A stretch of DNA of 5,975 nt, taken from assembly GCA_003167305.1 (NCBI GenBank), contig PMTP01000138.1:1-5975 (forward strand). Direction: 5' to 3'. This DNA comes from Acidobacteriaceae bacterium (GTDB taxonomy: Bacteria > Acidobacteriota > Terriglobia > Terriglobales > Acidobacteriaceae). The notes below the pieces were generated by a model, which saw nothing but the letters and a program-made list of their open reading frames with translations, was not told the DNA's origin and did no database searches. Of this stretch, positions 1-5,904 are shown piece by piece. The translations under genes were made by a program, and so were the position numbers. Numbering within the stretch: position 1 is the first letter of the stretch; the number at the start of each line of letters is the position of its first letter.

Positions 1-18
1 GGGTAGTGTGAACAGGCC

Positions 19-1200
19 CTAAAGCAACTCGAAGATCCCCGCTGCGCCCATGCCTCCGCCCACGCACATCGTCACCATGCCGTAGCGCACCTGGCGGCGG
101 CGCATCTCGTTGAGCAGCGTGGCCGTGAGTTTGGCCCCCGTGCAGCCCAGCGGGTGACCGAGGGCGATGGCGCCTCCGTTGACGTTGATGCGGTCGGGAT
201 CAAGGTCGAGCGCGCGGATAACGGCCAGCGCCTGCGCGGCAAACGCTTCGTTGAGTTCGATGAGGCCGATATCTGCCAGGGTGAGTCCGGCACGGCGCAG
301 AACCTTGGGGATGGCGGTGACGGGACCCATGCCCATTTCCTCCGGCAGACAGCCGGTGACGGTATAGGCCACCAGGCGGCCAAGGGGGCGAATCCCCAGT
401 TCGCGGGCGCGGCCGGCTTCCATTAGAACGGCGGCGGCGGCGCCGTCGGAAGTCTGCGAAGAGTTGCCTGCCGTGACCGTCCCCTGCGCGTGGAAGGCGG
501 GCTTCAGCTTCGCGAGTGTTTCGAGCGAAGTGTCGGCGCGCGGGCCTTCGTCGGCGAAAAATATCTTCTCCATCACCACCGGCTGCCCGGACTTCGAGCT
601 CGGAACGGCAGTTGTGATCGTGACCGGAATCAGCTCTTCGGCAAAGTGGCCGGCGGCTTGCGCGGCCAGAGCCTTTTGATGACTCAAGAGAGCGAAGGCG
701 TCCTGATCTTCGCGGGAGATTTGATAGCGGCGGGCGACCCGCTCGGCGGTGAGGCCCATGGCCAGCAGCGCGGCGGGATAGTGCTCGGCAAGCCAGGGGT
801 TGGGACTGGGATTGAGGCCGCCTAAGGGCAGCAGACTCATCGACTCGACGCCGCCGGCAACCACCACTCGGTCGCCGCCGGCACGGACGCGCAGATCAGC
901 CTGTACGATGGCTTCGAGGCCGGAGGCGCAGAGGCGGTTGACGGTGACGCCGGGAACCTCGACCGGCAAACCCGCGTGCAGAGCGGCAAAGCGGGCGATG
1001 TTCAAGCCCTGCACGCCCTCTGGCTGCGCGCAACCGAGAATCACGTCGTCGATCTCGGCGCGGTCGAGGGCAGGAACCCGCTCCAAAGCCCCGTTCAATG
1101 CGGTTGCGGCGAGGTCGTCGGGACGGGTGGTGGAGAGTGCGCCTTTGGGGGCGCGACCTACCGGGGTGCGAACGGCGCTGACGAGGACGGCTTCCGGCAT
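19..1200 (-). CDS. FadA-like thiolase (acetyl-CoA C-acyltransferase, degradative type)
   Basis: This is a complete 393-aa thiolase of usual family length. It should catalyse CoA-dependent cleavage of 3-ketoacyl-CoA to acetyl-CoA and a shortened acyl-CoA, the last step of fatty-acid beta-oxidation in the cytoplasm. The nucleophilic Cys91 lies in [19 protein letters not shown] is at 116-122, NEAF at 317-320, [15 protein letters not shown] at 342-356 with His349, and the second catalytic Cys379 is in [11 protein letters not shown]. The GC-x-Q-x-x-x-x-QG-x-NIAR stretch at 56-70 resembles FadA more than biosynthetic AtoB/PhaA, so I favour the degradative role; chain-length specificity cannot be read. 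The start at [13 protein letters not shown] matches family N-termini and has a Shine-Dalgarno site; the frame stays open upstream to 1323, but only across repeat DNA and the end of the next gene. No fadB partner is in the window, though one could lie past position 1. Confidence 0.95.
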   Translation of the reverse strand: MPEAVLVSAVRTPVGRAPKGALSTTRPDDLAATALNGALERVPALDRAEIDDVILGCAQPEGVQGLNIARFAALHAGLPVEVPGVTVNRLCASGLEAIVQADLRVRAGGDRVVVAGGVESMSLLPLGGLNPSPNPWLAEHYPAALLAMGLTAERVARRYQISREDQDAFALLSHQKALAAQAAGHFAEELIPVTITTAVPSSKSGQPVVMEKIFFADEGPRADTSLETLAKLKPAFHAQGTVTAGNSSQTSDGAAAAVLMEAGRARELGIRPLGRLVAYTVTGCLPEEMGMGPVTAIPKVLRRAGLTLADIGLIELNEAFAAQALAVIRALDLDPDRINVNGGAIALGHPLGCTGAKLTATLLNEMRRRQVRYGMVTMCVGGGMGAAGIFELL

Positions 1201-1207
1201 GGGGTTG

Positions 1208-1212
1208 CTCCT
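1208..1212 (-). promoter_or_regulatory. Shine-Dalgarno site of the thiolase gene
   Basis: On the minus strand this reads AGGAG, seven bases before the ATG at 1200. It fixes the thiolase start at 1200 instead of the 41-residue longer reading, whose extra residues come from the intergenic repeat. Confidence 0.75.
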
Positions 1213-1225
1213 AGATGATTCTATG

Positions 1226-1249
1226 GTGGCTAATCCCACCCCTAGCCAC
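1226..1249. repeat. Perfect 7-bp inverted repeat with 10-base loop
   Basis: GTGGCTA (1226-1232) and TAGCCAC (1243-1249) are perfect inverted repeats around a 10-base spacer. The right arm lies inside the dispersed repeat at 1235-1282, so this hairpin and the repeat's own hairpin are mutually exclusive. It sits 26 bases or more upstream of the thiolase start and could act in its leader or as a protein-binding site. No T-run follows on either strand, so it is not a canonical intrinsic terminator. Confidence 0.5.
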
Positions 1250-1282
1250 AAAAACAAGGACATGGCGATGGTGGGGCACCCT
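1235..1282 (-). repeat. Dispersed hairpin repeat, copy A (3' of the secreted-protein gene)
   Basis: Read on the minus strand, this 48-base element starts AGGGTGCCCCACC and ends GGGGTGGG, and it aligns with 5905-5951 over its whole length. The outer stem is CCCACC/GGTGGG (plus-strand arms 1235-1240 and 1270-1275). The upper stem GCCAT/GTGGC (arms 1245-1249 and 1262-1266, last pair U-G) closes a T-rich loop. It begins 18 bases after the stop of the 206-aa gene and in the same sense as that gene. I remember similar elements as abundant in acidobacterial genomes, where they cause spurious short ORF annotations; that part is memory, not measured here. Confidence 0.75.
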
Positions 1283-1300
1283 GATTGGCAAGACAGACGC

Positions 1301-1921
1301 CTATTGAGGCATCTCCAGCACAATCCAAGCGGTTTTCAAATAGAAGTGGTAGACGGTGCGGTGGTCGACGAGCGTATCGGCCACAGCGTCGTGATCCACC
1401 AGTGCGGGGCGATGCAGCAAGCCGATCTGAGCGGTGCGAATCTGCTCGGGTGAGGCGGGATCGATGCCCCAGTTAAAGCCCAGAACGCCGCTCGGGTCGT
1501 GAGCTTGCAGACGTTCGGTCTCCGGCGCGGCGGCCAGCACCAACAGGCTGGCCGGGGCGCTGGAAAAGTAGACCAGCAGCGAGACCGTTCCCCGCTCCGA
1601 GCAAAGGACTGCCCAATCAGAAGAACCCACCCGCTCCAGGCTGGTATGGATGACGTTTTCCGGTTGATGCGCCTCGTAGGTCTGCGGAATCAAGCAGCCG
1701 CGGCGGTTGAGCAGGACGGCAAGTTCGACGGGTAAGTCAGGGAACGAGCTGATGGGCAGGTGGCGGATGAGGTAAGGAGTCGAGTGCCCTGCAACGACGA
1801 TCTGGCCGGAGACGTTGAGCGGCGCGGGAGCCGGCGCTGGCTGTTGGGCCGGGAGCATTGAGTAGGCGCCTAGCAGCGCACTCAACAACCCGATGCTCGT
1901 GTGGATTCTCACGCTTACCAT
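1301..1921 (-). CDS. Secreted 206-aa protein of unknown function
   Basis: This encodes a protein exported by an N-terminal signal peptide: MVSVRIH, a hydrophobic core at about 9-22, then LPAQQ with likely cleavage after Ala25. An Ala-Pro repeat linker (about 28-34) follows, then one compact domain without further membrane helices. Striking points are NRRGCLIPQTYEAHQPENVI (72-91), WAVLC (103-107), RLQAHDPSGVLGFNWGIDP (137-155), and a His-rich tail with H170, H177, H187 and H192. Cys76 and Cys107 are the only cysteines after the signal peptide and could form a disulfide in the periplasm. The domain resembles an uncharacterised acidobacterial family I have seen but cannot name, and I assign no function. 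The frame stays open upstream to 2116 but overlaps the preceding gene; the signal peptide sets the start, and the Shine-Dalgarno match (GAG, spacing 8) is weak. Confidence 0.8.
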   Translation of the reverse strand: MVSVRIHTSIGLLSALLGAYSMLPAQQPAPAPAPLNVSGQIVVAGHSTPYLIRHLPISSFPDLPVELAVLLNRRGCLIPQTYEAHQPENVIHTSLERVGSSDWAVLCSERGTVSLLVYFSSAPASLLVLAAAPETERLQAHDPSGVLGFNWGIDPASPEQIRTAQIGLLHRPALVDHDAVADTLVDHRTVYHFYLKTAWIVLEMPQ

Positions 1922-1939
1922 GATTTTCTCAAGGACAAA

Positions 1940-1969
1940 AGCATACCCATCTTCTGCCTGCAGTGTAGA
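1940..1969 (-). promoter_or_regulatory. Weak candidate promoter for the secreted-protein gene
   Basis: On the minus strand TCTACA (1964-1969) and TATGCT (1940-1945) are spaced by 18 bases, each matching the sigma-70 consensus at 4 of 6 positions. It lies in the 49-base gap after the 137-aa gene. Such matches are common by chance, and readthrough from the upstream gene is equally possible. Confidence 0.2.
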
Positions 1970-1970
1970 G

Positions 1971-2384
1971 CTAATTCTCTTGTGCCGGGCAAACTCCGGG
2001 GCGCCAGAACAGCAGCTGGAGCAGTGAGCTTCCATACAAAACATAGACGAGAGCTGCGGAACTTCCAAGCATATGAAGCACAAATGCAAATAAAGCGACA
2101 GATTGCGCAGTTGCAAGCCGGAGGATGTGTCCCATCATCCAATAGCCGAGAACAATTGAATTCTTCCACGGAGGTAAAGACCGACTCGGAAAGTAGCGAA
2201 AGAACCATTGCAAGAAAAAACTACACAGAACCAAGGCGACTACAAAACCAACGATGATCCATTGTAATGAAGAGGCAGCGCAGTGCTGTTGGGGCCGAAT
2301 CTTTCTGGTGACATCGGCAATCATCAGTGTTGATACGATGCAGAAGATTTGAATATAGCGAAGCGGACGTTCGGGCTTGCTCAT
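1971..2384 (-). CDS. Small integral membrane protein, about four helices, unknown function
   Basis: This 137-aa protein has no recognisable enzymatic motif. Hydrophobic segments lie at about 9-24 (RYIQIFCIVSTLMI), 40-62, 86-105 and 107-127, giving three or four membrane-spanning helices with short loops. WRPG at 127-130 near the C-terminus and the YIQIFCIVS opening resemble an uncharacterised acidobacterial membrane family I recall, so I treat it as intact. The ATG has a good ribosome-binding site and its own promoter. It ends 49 bases before the secreted-protein gene on the same strand. GC is about 49% over 1981-2340, against 58-80% in lines I counted in neighbouring genes, which could mean transfer or merely weak codon selection. 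It could be a sensor-less permease fragment or a stress membrane protein; neither can be shown. Confidence 0.75.
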   Translation of the reverse strand: MSKPERPLRYIQIFCIVSTLMIADVTRKIRPQQHCAASSLQWIIVGFVVALVLCSFFLQWFFRYFPSRSLPPWKNSIVLGYWMMGHILRLATAQSVALFAFVLHMLGSSAALVYVLYGSSLLQLLFWRPGVCPAQEN

Positions 2385-2390
2385 ATGGAA

Positions 2391-2397
2391 TCCCCCT
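2391..2397 (-). promoter_or_regulatory. Shine-Dalgarno site of the 137-aa membrane protein gene
   Basis: The minus strand reads AGGGGGA six bases before the ATG at 2384. It supports this start over frames that overlap the region, none of which has a comparable site. Confidence 0.6.
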
Positions 2398-2428
2398 GCG
2401 CGGGATGGAGTTGAAGAATTGCCGCTCT

Positions 2429-2439
2429 ATGGAATCCAT
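2429..2439. promoter_or_regulatory. Candidate operator palindrome at the predicted transcription start
   Basis: ATGGA-A-TCCAT is a perfect palindrome around one central base. The predicted start of transcription from the 2443-2472 promoter falls near 2436, inside it. Ten of the same bases (TATGGAATCC) recur at 2384-2393 over the start codon, 44 bases away. This is the layout of a repressor operator, but the protein is unknown and the site is short. Confidence 0.3.
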
Positions 2440-2442
2440 CGA

Positions 2443-2472
2443 AGGATACGGAAGCGGGCGGCACGCGGTCAA
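2443..2472 (-). promoter_or_regulatory. Sigma-70-type promoter for the 137-aa membrane protein gene
   Basis: On the minus strand TTGACC (2467-2472, 5 of 6 to TTGACA) and TATCCT (2443-2448, 4 of 6 to TATAAT) are 18 bases apart. Transcription would start near 2436, giving a leader of about 50 bases. It is the best promoter match I found in the window and suggests the 137-aa gene can be expressed independently of the 81-aa gene upstream. Confidence 0.5.
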
Positions 2473-2487
2473 GGAGGAAGAATGAAA

Positions 2488-2733
2488 CTATAATTTCTTG
2501 CGCAGGTATTCAAAGACCATGTAGCCGATCAGCGCGGAGATGAGAGCGATCCCGAAGTTAGCGGCGGTGAAGATGTCCGTCAGAGCCGCCGCCAGGGTCT
2601 TGCCGCGGCCGTTGGTTGCGGTGAACTCGCCCATCAGCAGGTTGGAGTAAAAGAGAAAGTCGATAAAGCCGATCTCGATCACCGCCCGCCACAAGCGCGT
2701 CAGTCGCCTGCGACTTGTCCGCTGGCTCAGCAT
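2488..2733 (-). CDS. Small membrane protein of 81 aa, unknown function
   Basis: A basic N-terminus (RTSRRRLTRLWR, 5-16) precedes a hydrophobic segment at about 19-34 (IEIGFIDFLFYSNLLM). A polar loop with TATNGRGKTLAAALTDIF follows (38-55), then a second helix at about 58-74 (ANFGIALISALIGYMVFEY), ending in LRKKL. The positive ends suggest both termini are cytoplasmic with the loop outside. I know similar unnamed acidobacterial proteins but no function. The start at 2733 has AGGA six to seven bases upstream and is the only reasonable one; the same frame stays open to 3660 solely because it runs antisense through the M16 gene. It is transcribed divergently from the M16 operon across 129 bases and lies 103 bases upstream of the 137-aa gene on the same strand, so joint expression with either is possible but unproven. 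Confidence 0.75.
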   Translation of the reverse strand: MLSQRTSRRRLTRLWRAVIEIGFIDFLFYSNLLMGEFTATNGRGKTLAAALTDIFTAANFGIALISALIGYMVFEYLRKKL

Positions 2734-2784
2734 GGTAATCCTATCGTACAAGAGGCGAATGAGGATTCCGTAAGGGCTGCCGGT

Positions 2785-2814
2785 TTGACCCCCCTCGGTC
2801 CATGGCACTAGCTT
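2785..2814 (+). promoter_or_regulatory. Candidate promoter of the M16 operon
   Basis: TTGACC (2785-2790, 5 of 6 to consensus) and TAGCTT (2809-2814, T-A-----T match) are 18 bases apart. Transcription would begin near 2821, giving a leader of about 42 bases that starts almost exactly at the hairpin 2824-2849. The -10 match is only moderate. Confidence 0.35.
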
Positions 2815-2823
2815 GGAAGAGTA

Positions 2824-2849
2824 CGGGGGTGCGCTTTTGCGTCCCTCCG
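2824..2849 (+). promoter_or_regulatory. Leader hairpin with UUUU loop before the M16 operon
   Basis: CGGGGGTGCGC (2824-2834), TTTT loop, GCGTCCCTCCG (2839-2849). As RNA, 10 of 11 positions pair, two of them G-U, with one U-C mismatch at 2830/2843. It ends two bases before the AAGGAG site, and with the predicted start near 2821 it would form the 5' end of the transcript. Hairpins in this position can protect mRNA from decay, as in E. coli ompA, or tune ribosome access; which applies here is inference. It is not a terminator because no T-run follows. Confidence 0.5.
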
Positions 2850-2851
2850 GC

Positions 2852-2857
2852 AAGGAG
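2852..2857 (+). promoter_or_regulatory. Shine-Dalgarno site of the first M16 gene
   Basis: AAGGAG lies five bases before the ATG at 2863 and confirms that start, directly after the leader hairpin. Confidence 0.8.
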
Positions 2858-2862
2858 ATCGG

Positions 2863-4410
2863 ATGCAAAGGATAAAAATCCCCTGGTTTTGCAAGGGCGC
2901 TGGGGCGCTGATACTGGCGGGGGTGGCCCTGACGGGCGCGCGAGCGCAAGACCTCAAGAGCTTCGAGCAGAGAATCACGACCAAGGTGCTGCCCAACGGG
3001 CTGACGCTGGTCATCTGCGAGCGGCCGGAAGCGCCGGTCTTCAGCTACTCCACGTTTATCGATGCTGGCGACGTGAACGATCCCTCCGGCGAAAGCGGCC
3101 TGGCGCATATGTTCGAGCACCTGGCCTTCAAAGGAACCAGCGAGATCGGCACCAGAGACTACGCCGCCGAGAAGATTGCGCTGGCCAAGGTGGAGGCGGC
3201 CAACGACGCCTACGAGGCCGAGTACCTGAAGGCCGTGGGCCGCGACGAGAAGAAGCTGGTCGAGTTGAAGAAGGCTTTCAAGGATGCCGAAGCCGAGGCG
3301 CACAAGTACGTTATCCCCAACCAGTTCACCGACGTAGCCGAGCGCAACGGAGCCGAGGGCTTGAACGCTGAAACCGCGCTGGATGAGACGATCTACTTCT
3401 GGTCGATGCCGGAGAATCGTCTGGAGCTGTGGGCGTGGCTGGAGAGCGGGCGGCTGGCCGATGTGGTGCCGCGCGAGTTCTACAAGGAACGCGATGTGGT
3501 GATCGAAGAGCGGCGGATGCGCACCGACTCGAATCCCATTGGCCGCCTCGTCGAGCAGTTTCTGTCCACCGCTTACGTGGCGCACAACTACGGCCGCAGC
3601 GGCATCGGCTGGCCCAGCGAGGTGAGCCAGATCAACGCCACTGAGGCGATGGAATTCCACAAGAAGTATTACGTGGGCGCGAACATTGTGGTCGCCATGG
3701 TGGGCGACGTTAAAGCTTCAGAAGTGCTGCCGATGCTGGTGAAGTACTTCAGCCGCATTCCTGCCGGTCCCAAGCCGGAGGAGATGACCACCGTCGAGCC
3801 CAGGCAATTTGCCGAGAAAACGGTGGCGATTCGCGAGCAGACGCAACCGTTTTACCTCGAAGGCTACCACCGGCCCGACTATCGCTCGCCCGACGCCGAA
3901 GTCTACGACGCCATCACCGACATCATGTCCAACGGGAGAGTCTCGCGGCTCTATCGCAGCCTGGTGCGCGATACTCAGATTGCCGCCGAGGCTGAGGGAT
4001 TCTCTCCCTTCCCCGGCGACAAGTACCCCGGACTCTTCGCCTTCTACGCGGTTCCGTTGCCCGGCCACACGCCGGCGGAGATGCGCGACGCCATCCACAA
4101 GGAGATTGATAAGCTCAAAAACGCCGACGTGAGCGACGAGGAGCTGGCGATGTATAAGACCCGCACCCGCGCCGACCTGCTACGCGGACTGGCCGACAAT
4201 CAGGGCCTGGCCAACTCGCTGGCCCAATACCAGACCCGCTACGGCGACTGGCGCGAGCTCTTCCTGCAACTGGACAAGGTGGACAAGGTGACCAAGGCGG
4301 ATATTCGCCGCGTGGCCAACGAGGTCTTCGTTCCCAGCAACCGCACCGAATCATGGATCGAGACCGAAGCCCCGGCAGCGGCGGCGCAGAAAGCAGGAGG
4401 TGCGCAATGA
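2863..4410 (+). CDS. Exported M16 zinc metallopeptidase, catalytic subunit
   Basis: This 515-aa pitrilysin/insulinase-family peptidase has a signal peptide (1-28, cleavage likely after ARA), so it should act in the periplasm on peptides or small unfolded proteins. The N-terminal M16 domain has the inverted zinc motif HMFEH: His82 and His86 as ligands, Glu85 as the catalytic base. Glu216 in VIEERRMR is the likely third ligand. An insert of about 54 residues, rich in Ala, Glu and Lys (about 103-165), separates the motif from Glu216; the classical spacing is about 74-76 residues. The C-terminal M16 domain starts near 245 and has SRLYRSLVRDTQIAAEAE; Arg369 is kept, but Glu376 stands where the Arg/Tyr pair has Tyr. 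The missing Tyr is supplied by the next gene's product, with which it overlaps by ATGA. I infer a heterodimer like the Sphingomonas A1 SPH2681/SPH2682 M16B pair. The Ala-rich C-terminus is probably unstructured. Substrate unknown. Confidence 0.93.
   Translation: MQRIKIPWFCKGAGALILAGVALTGARAQDLKSFEQRITTKVLPNGLTLVICERPEAPVFSYSTFIDAGDVNDPSGESGLAHMFEHLAFKGTSEIGTRDYAAEKIALAKVEAANDAYEAEYLKAVGRDEKKLVELKKAFKDAEAEAHKYVIPNQFTDVAERNGAEGLNAETALDETIYFWSMPENRLELWAWLESGRLADVVPREFYKERDVVIEERRMRTDSNPIGRLVEQFLSTAYVAHNYGRSGIGWPSEVSQINATEAMEFHKKYYVGANIVVAMVGDVKASEVLPMLVKYFSRIPAGPKPEEMTTVEPRQFAEKTVAIREQTQPFYLEGYHRPDYRSPDAEVYDAITDIMSNGRVSRLYRSLVRDTQIAAEAEGFSPFPGDKYPGLFAFYAVPLPGHTPAEMRDAIHKEIDKLKNADVSDEELAMYKTRTRADLLRGLADNQGLANSLAQYQTRYGDWRELFLQLDKVDKVTKADIRRVANEVFVPSNRTESWIETEAPAAAAQKAGGAQ
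4395..4400 (+). promoter_or_regulatory. Shine-Dalgarno site of the second M16 gene
   Basis: AGGAGG is a perfect match six bases before the ATG at 4407 and lies within the end of the first gene. It decides the start at 4407 over an in-frame ATG at 4353, which would put 18 non-signal residues before the signal peptide. Confidence 0.85.
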
Positions 4411-5891
4411 AGAGCTTGTTTAGGAAGCATTTTTCTGGAATCGTTTTGGCAGGCGCAATCTTTGCCACCCTTCTTGCTCCCACCACTCTCCCCGCCCAGC
4501 AAGTCAAGCCCTGGGAGCAGATTCCCACGCCCAAACTGCACGACTTCAAGCCCCATCAACCCCAGCGCATTGAACTCAAGAACGGCATCGTGCTCTTCCT
4601 GCAAGAGGATCACGAACTGCCCTTCATCTACGGTTCGGTCTCGATTCCCGGCGGCGCGCGCGAAGAGGATGCGGCTAAGACCGGACTGGTCAGTCTCTAT
4701 GGCCAGGCGTGGCGCACCAGCGGCACGGCCAAGCTCAGCGGCGACGCCCTCGACGACCTGCTGGAGGCCAAGGCGGCGCACATCGAGACCGGCGGCGATA
4801 TCGATTCCACCGCTCTCTCGTGGGACTCGCTCAAGGGCGACGCGGATCAGGTTTTTGCGCTTGCCATGGACCTGCTCTTTCACCCCAACTTCACCGCAGA
4901 GAAGCTGCAACTGGCGCAGCAACAGGTGGCTACGGAGATCATGCGCCGAAACGATAATGAGGGTGGAATCGCCAGCCGCGAGTCGGCCAAGCTGGTCTAC
5001 GGCGCTAACTCTCCCTACACGCGCCAGCCGGAGTTCACCACCATCGGCGTGGTTTCCGTGGACGACTTGAAAGTCTGGCACGAGCGCACCATCGGCGGCA
5101 AACTGATCGTCTCCATCAGCGGCGACTTCGACCCGGCGGCGATGGAGGCCAAACTACGCGCGGCCTTCGAGGGGCTGCCGCCGGCCAAGGCCGCGCCGCC
5201 GCGCCACGACACCTTCGCTGGACCCAAGCCGGGCGTCTTCTTCATCGACAAGGAAGACGTGAACCAGTCCAATGTACAGATCGTGGGTCTGGGCACGGAC
5301 CGGCGCAACCCCGACGTTCCCGCGCTCGCGGTGATGAACGAGATTCTCGGCGGCAGCTTTGCCAGCCGCTTGTTCCAGAAGGTGCGCACTGAACTGGGCC
5401 TTGCCTATGCGGTGGGCGGCAGCTACGGCTACGCCTACGATCATCCCGCCACCTTCCATGCCGTCGTGATGACCAAGAGCGTCTCGACCGTGGATGCGAC
5501 CAAAGCCGCGCTGGCCGAGATCGCTGGCCTCACCACCAGGCCCTTCACCGACGAAGAGCTGGCCCGCGCCAAGGACAATATCCTCAACTCCTTCCTCTTC
5601 AAGTACGACACCAGGGAGAAGGTGCTGGCCGAGCGTGTGCGCCTCGAGTTCTACGGCTATCCGGCGGATTACCTGGAGACCTATAAGGCCGCGCTGGAAA
5701 AAGTAACGTTGGCTGACCTGAATCGGGTGGCAGCCAAGTACATTCATCCTGACAAACTGGCCATTTTGGTAGTCGGCAATGGCCCGGAGATCAAGCCCGG
5801 CCTGGACGAACTGAAGCTCGGTCCGGTGCAGCCCATCGACATCACCATCCCGATGCCCAAGCAGCCAGAGGGGCCAGGACAGAAGCAGTAA
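4407..5891 (+). CDS. Exported M16 family protein, non-catalytic partner subunit
   Basis: This 494-aa protein has a signal peptide (MKSLFRKH, hydrophobic core about 10-26, LPAQQ with likely cleavage after Ala30) and two M16 domains. Where the first subunit has HMFEH, this one reads SLYGQ (96-100): both zinc histidines and the catalytic Glu are gone, so it cannot bind catalytic zinc in the normal way. The C-terminal domain keeps FASRLFQKVRTELGLAYAV with Arg327 and Tyr334, spaced seven apart as Arg824/Tyr831 of insulin-degrading enzyme, which hold the substrate backbone. Translation is very probably coupled to the first gene through the ATGA overlap. The expected role, from the family, is to complete the active site and form the closed chamber of the heterodimer. 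The last 15 residues are Pro/Gln-rich. It is an intact paralogue, not a pseudogene: motif loss is clean and the rest is well conserved. Confidence 0.92.
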   Translation: MKSLFRKHFSGIVLAGAIFATLLAPTTLPAQQVKPWEQIPTPKLHDFKPHQPQRIELKNGIVLFLQEDHELPFIYGSVSIPGGAREEDAAKTGLVSLYGQAWRTSGTAKLSGDALDDLLEAKAAHIETGGDIDSTALSWDSLKGDADQVFALAMDLLFHPNFTAEKLQLAQQQVATEIMRRNDNEGGIASRESAKLVYGANSPYTRQPEFTTIGVVSVDDLKVWHERTIGGKLIVSISGDFDPAAMEAKLRAAFEGLPPAKAAPPRHDTFAGPKPGVFFIDKEDVNQSNVQIVGLGTDRRNPDVPALAVMNEILGGSFASRLFQKVRTELGLAYAVGGSYGYAYDHPATFHAVVMTKSVSTVDATKAALAEIAGLTTRPFTDEELARAKDNILNSFLFKYDTREKVLAERVRLEFYGYPADYLETYKAALEKVTLADLNRVAAKYIHPDKLAILVVGNGPEIKPGLDELKLGPVQPIDITIPMPKQPEGPGQKQ

Positions 5892-5904
5892 GTCAGACAA
5901 AGAA

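Noticed and set aside
1219..1226. TAGAAT-like -10 box (minus strand) before the thiolase
   Set aside because: No -35 element lies 16-18 bases upstream, and transcription would start within the Shine-Dalgarno site.
1201..1323. 41-residue N-terminal extension of the thiolase frame
   Set aside because: It translates the end of the neighbouring gene and the intergenic repeat, and has no ribosome-binding site. The start at 1200 has AGGAG and matches thiolase N-termini.
800..1453. Plus-strand 217-aa frame across the thiolase start
   Set aside because: It is antisense to the thiolase and the secreted-protein gene, of low-complexity Arg/Ala/Pro composition, with no known motif.
1915..2208. 97-aa minus-strand frame overlapping the 137-aa membrane gene
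   Set aside because: It lies in another frame of that gene. The 137-aa reading has the Shine-Dalgarno site, the promoter and regular membrane helices.
2471..2493. Plus-strand AAGGAGG followed by ATG-AAA-CTA-TAA (tripeptide ORF)
   Set aside because: It looks like a perfect mini-leader, but no plus-strand gene follows until 2863. The bases are explained by the minus-strand -35 box and the end of the 81-aa gene.
2734..3660. Long minus-strand reading frame continuous with the 81-aa gene
   Set aside because: It runs antisense through the well-supported M16 gene and looks like a high-GC shadow. The real gene starts at 2733 with its own AGGA site.
4239..5900. Minus-strand frames of 280 and 248 aa opposite the second M16 gene
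   Set aside because: They mirror codon bias of the real gene, have no recognisable domains, and no ribosome-binding site supports them.
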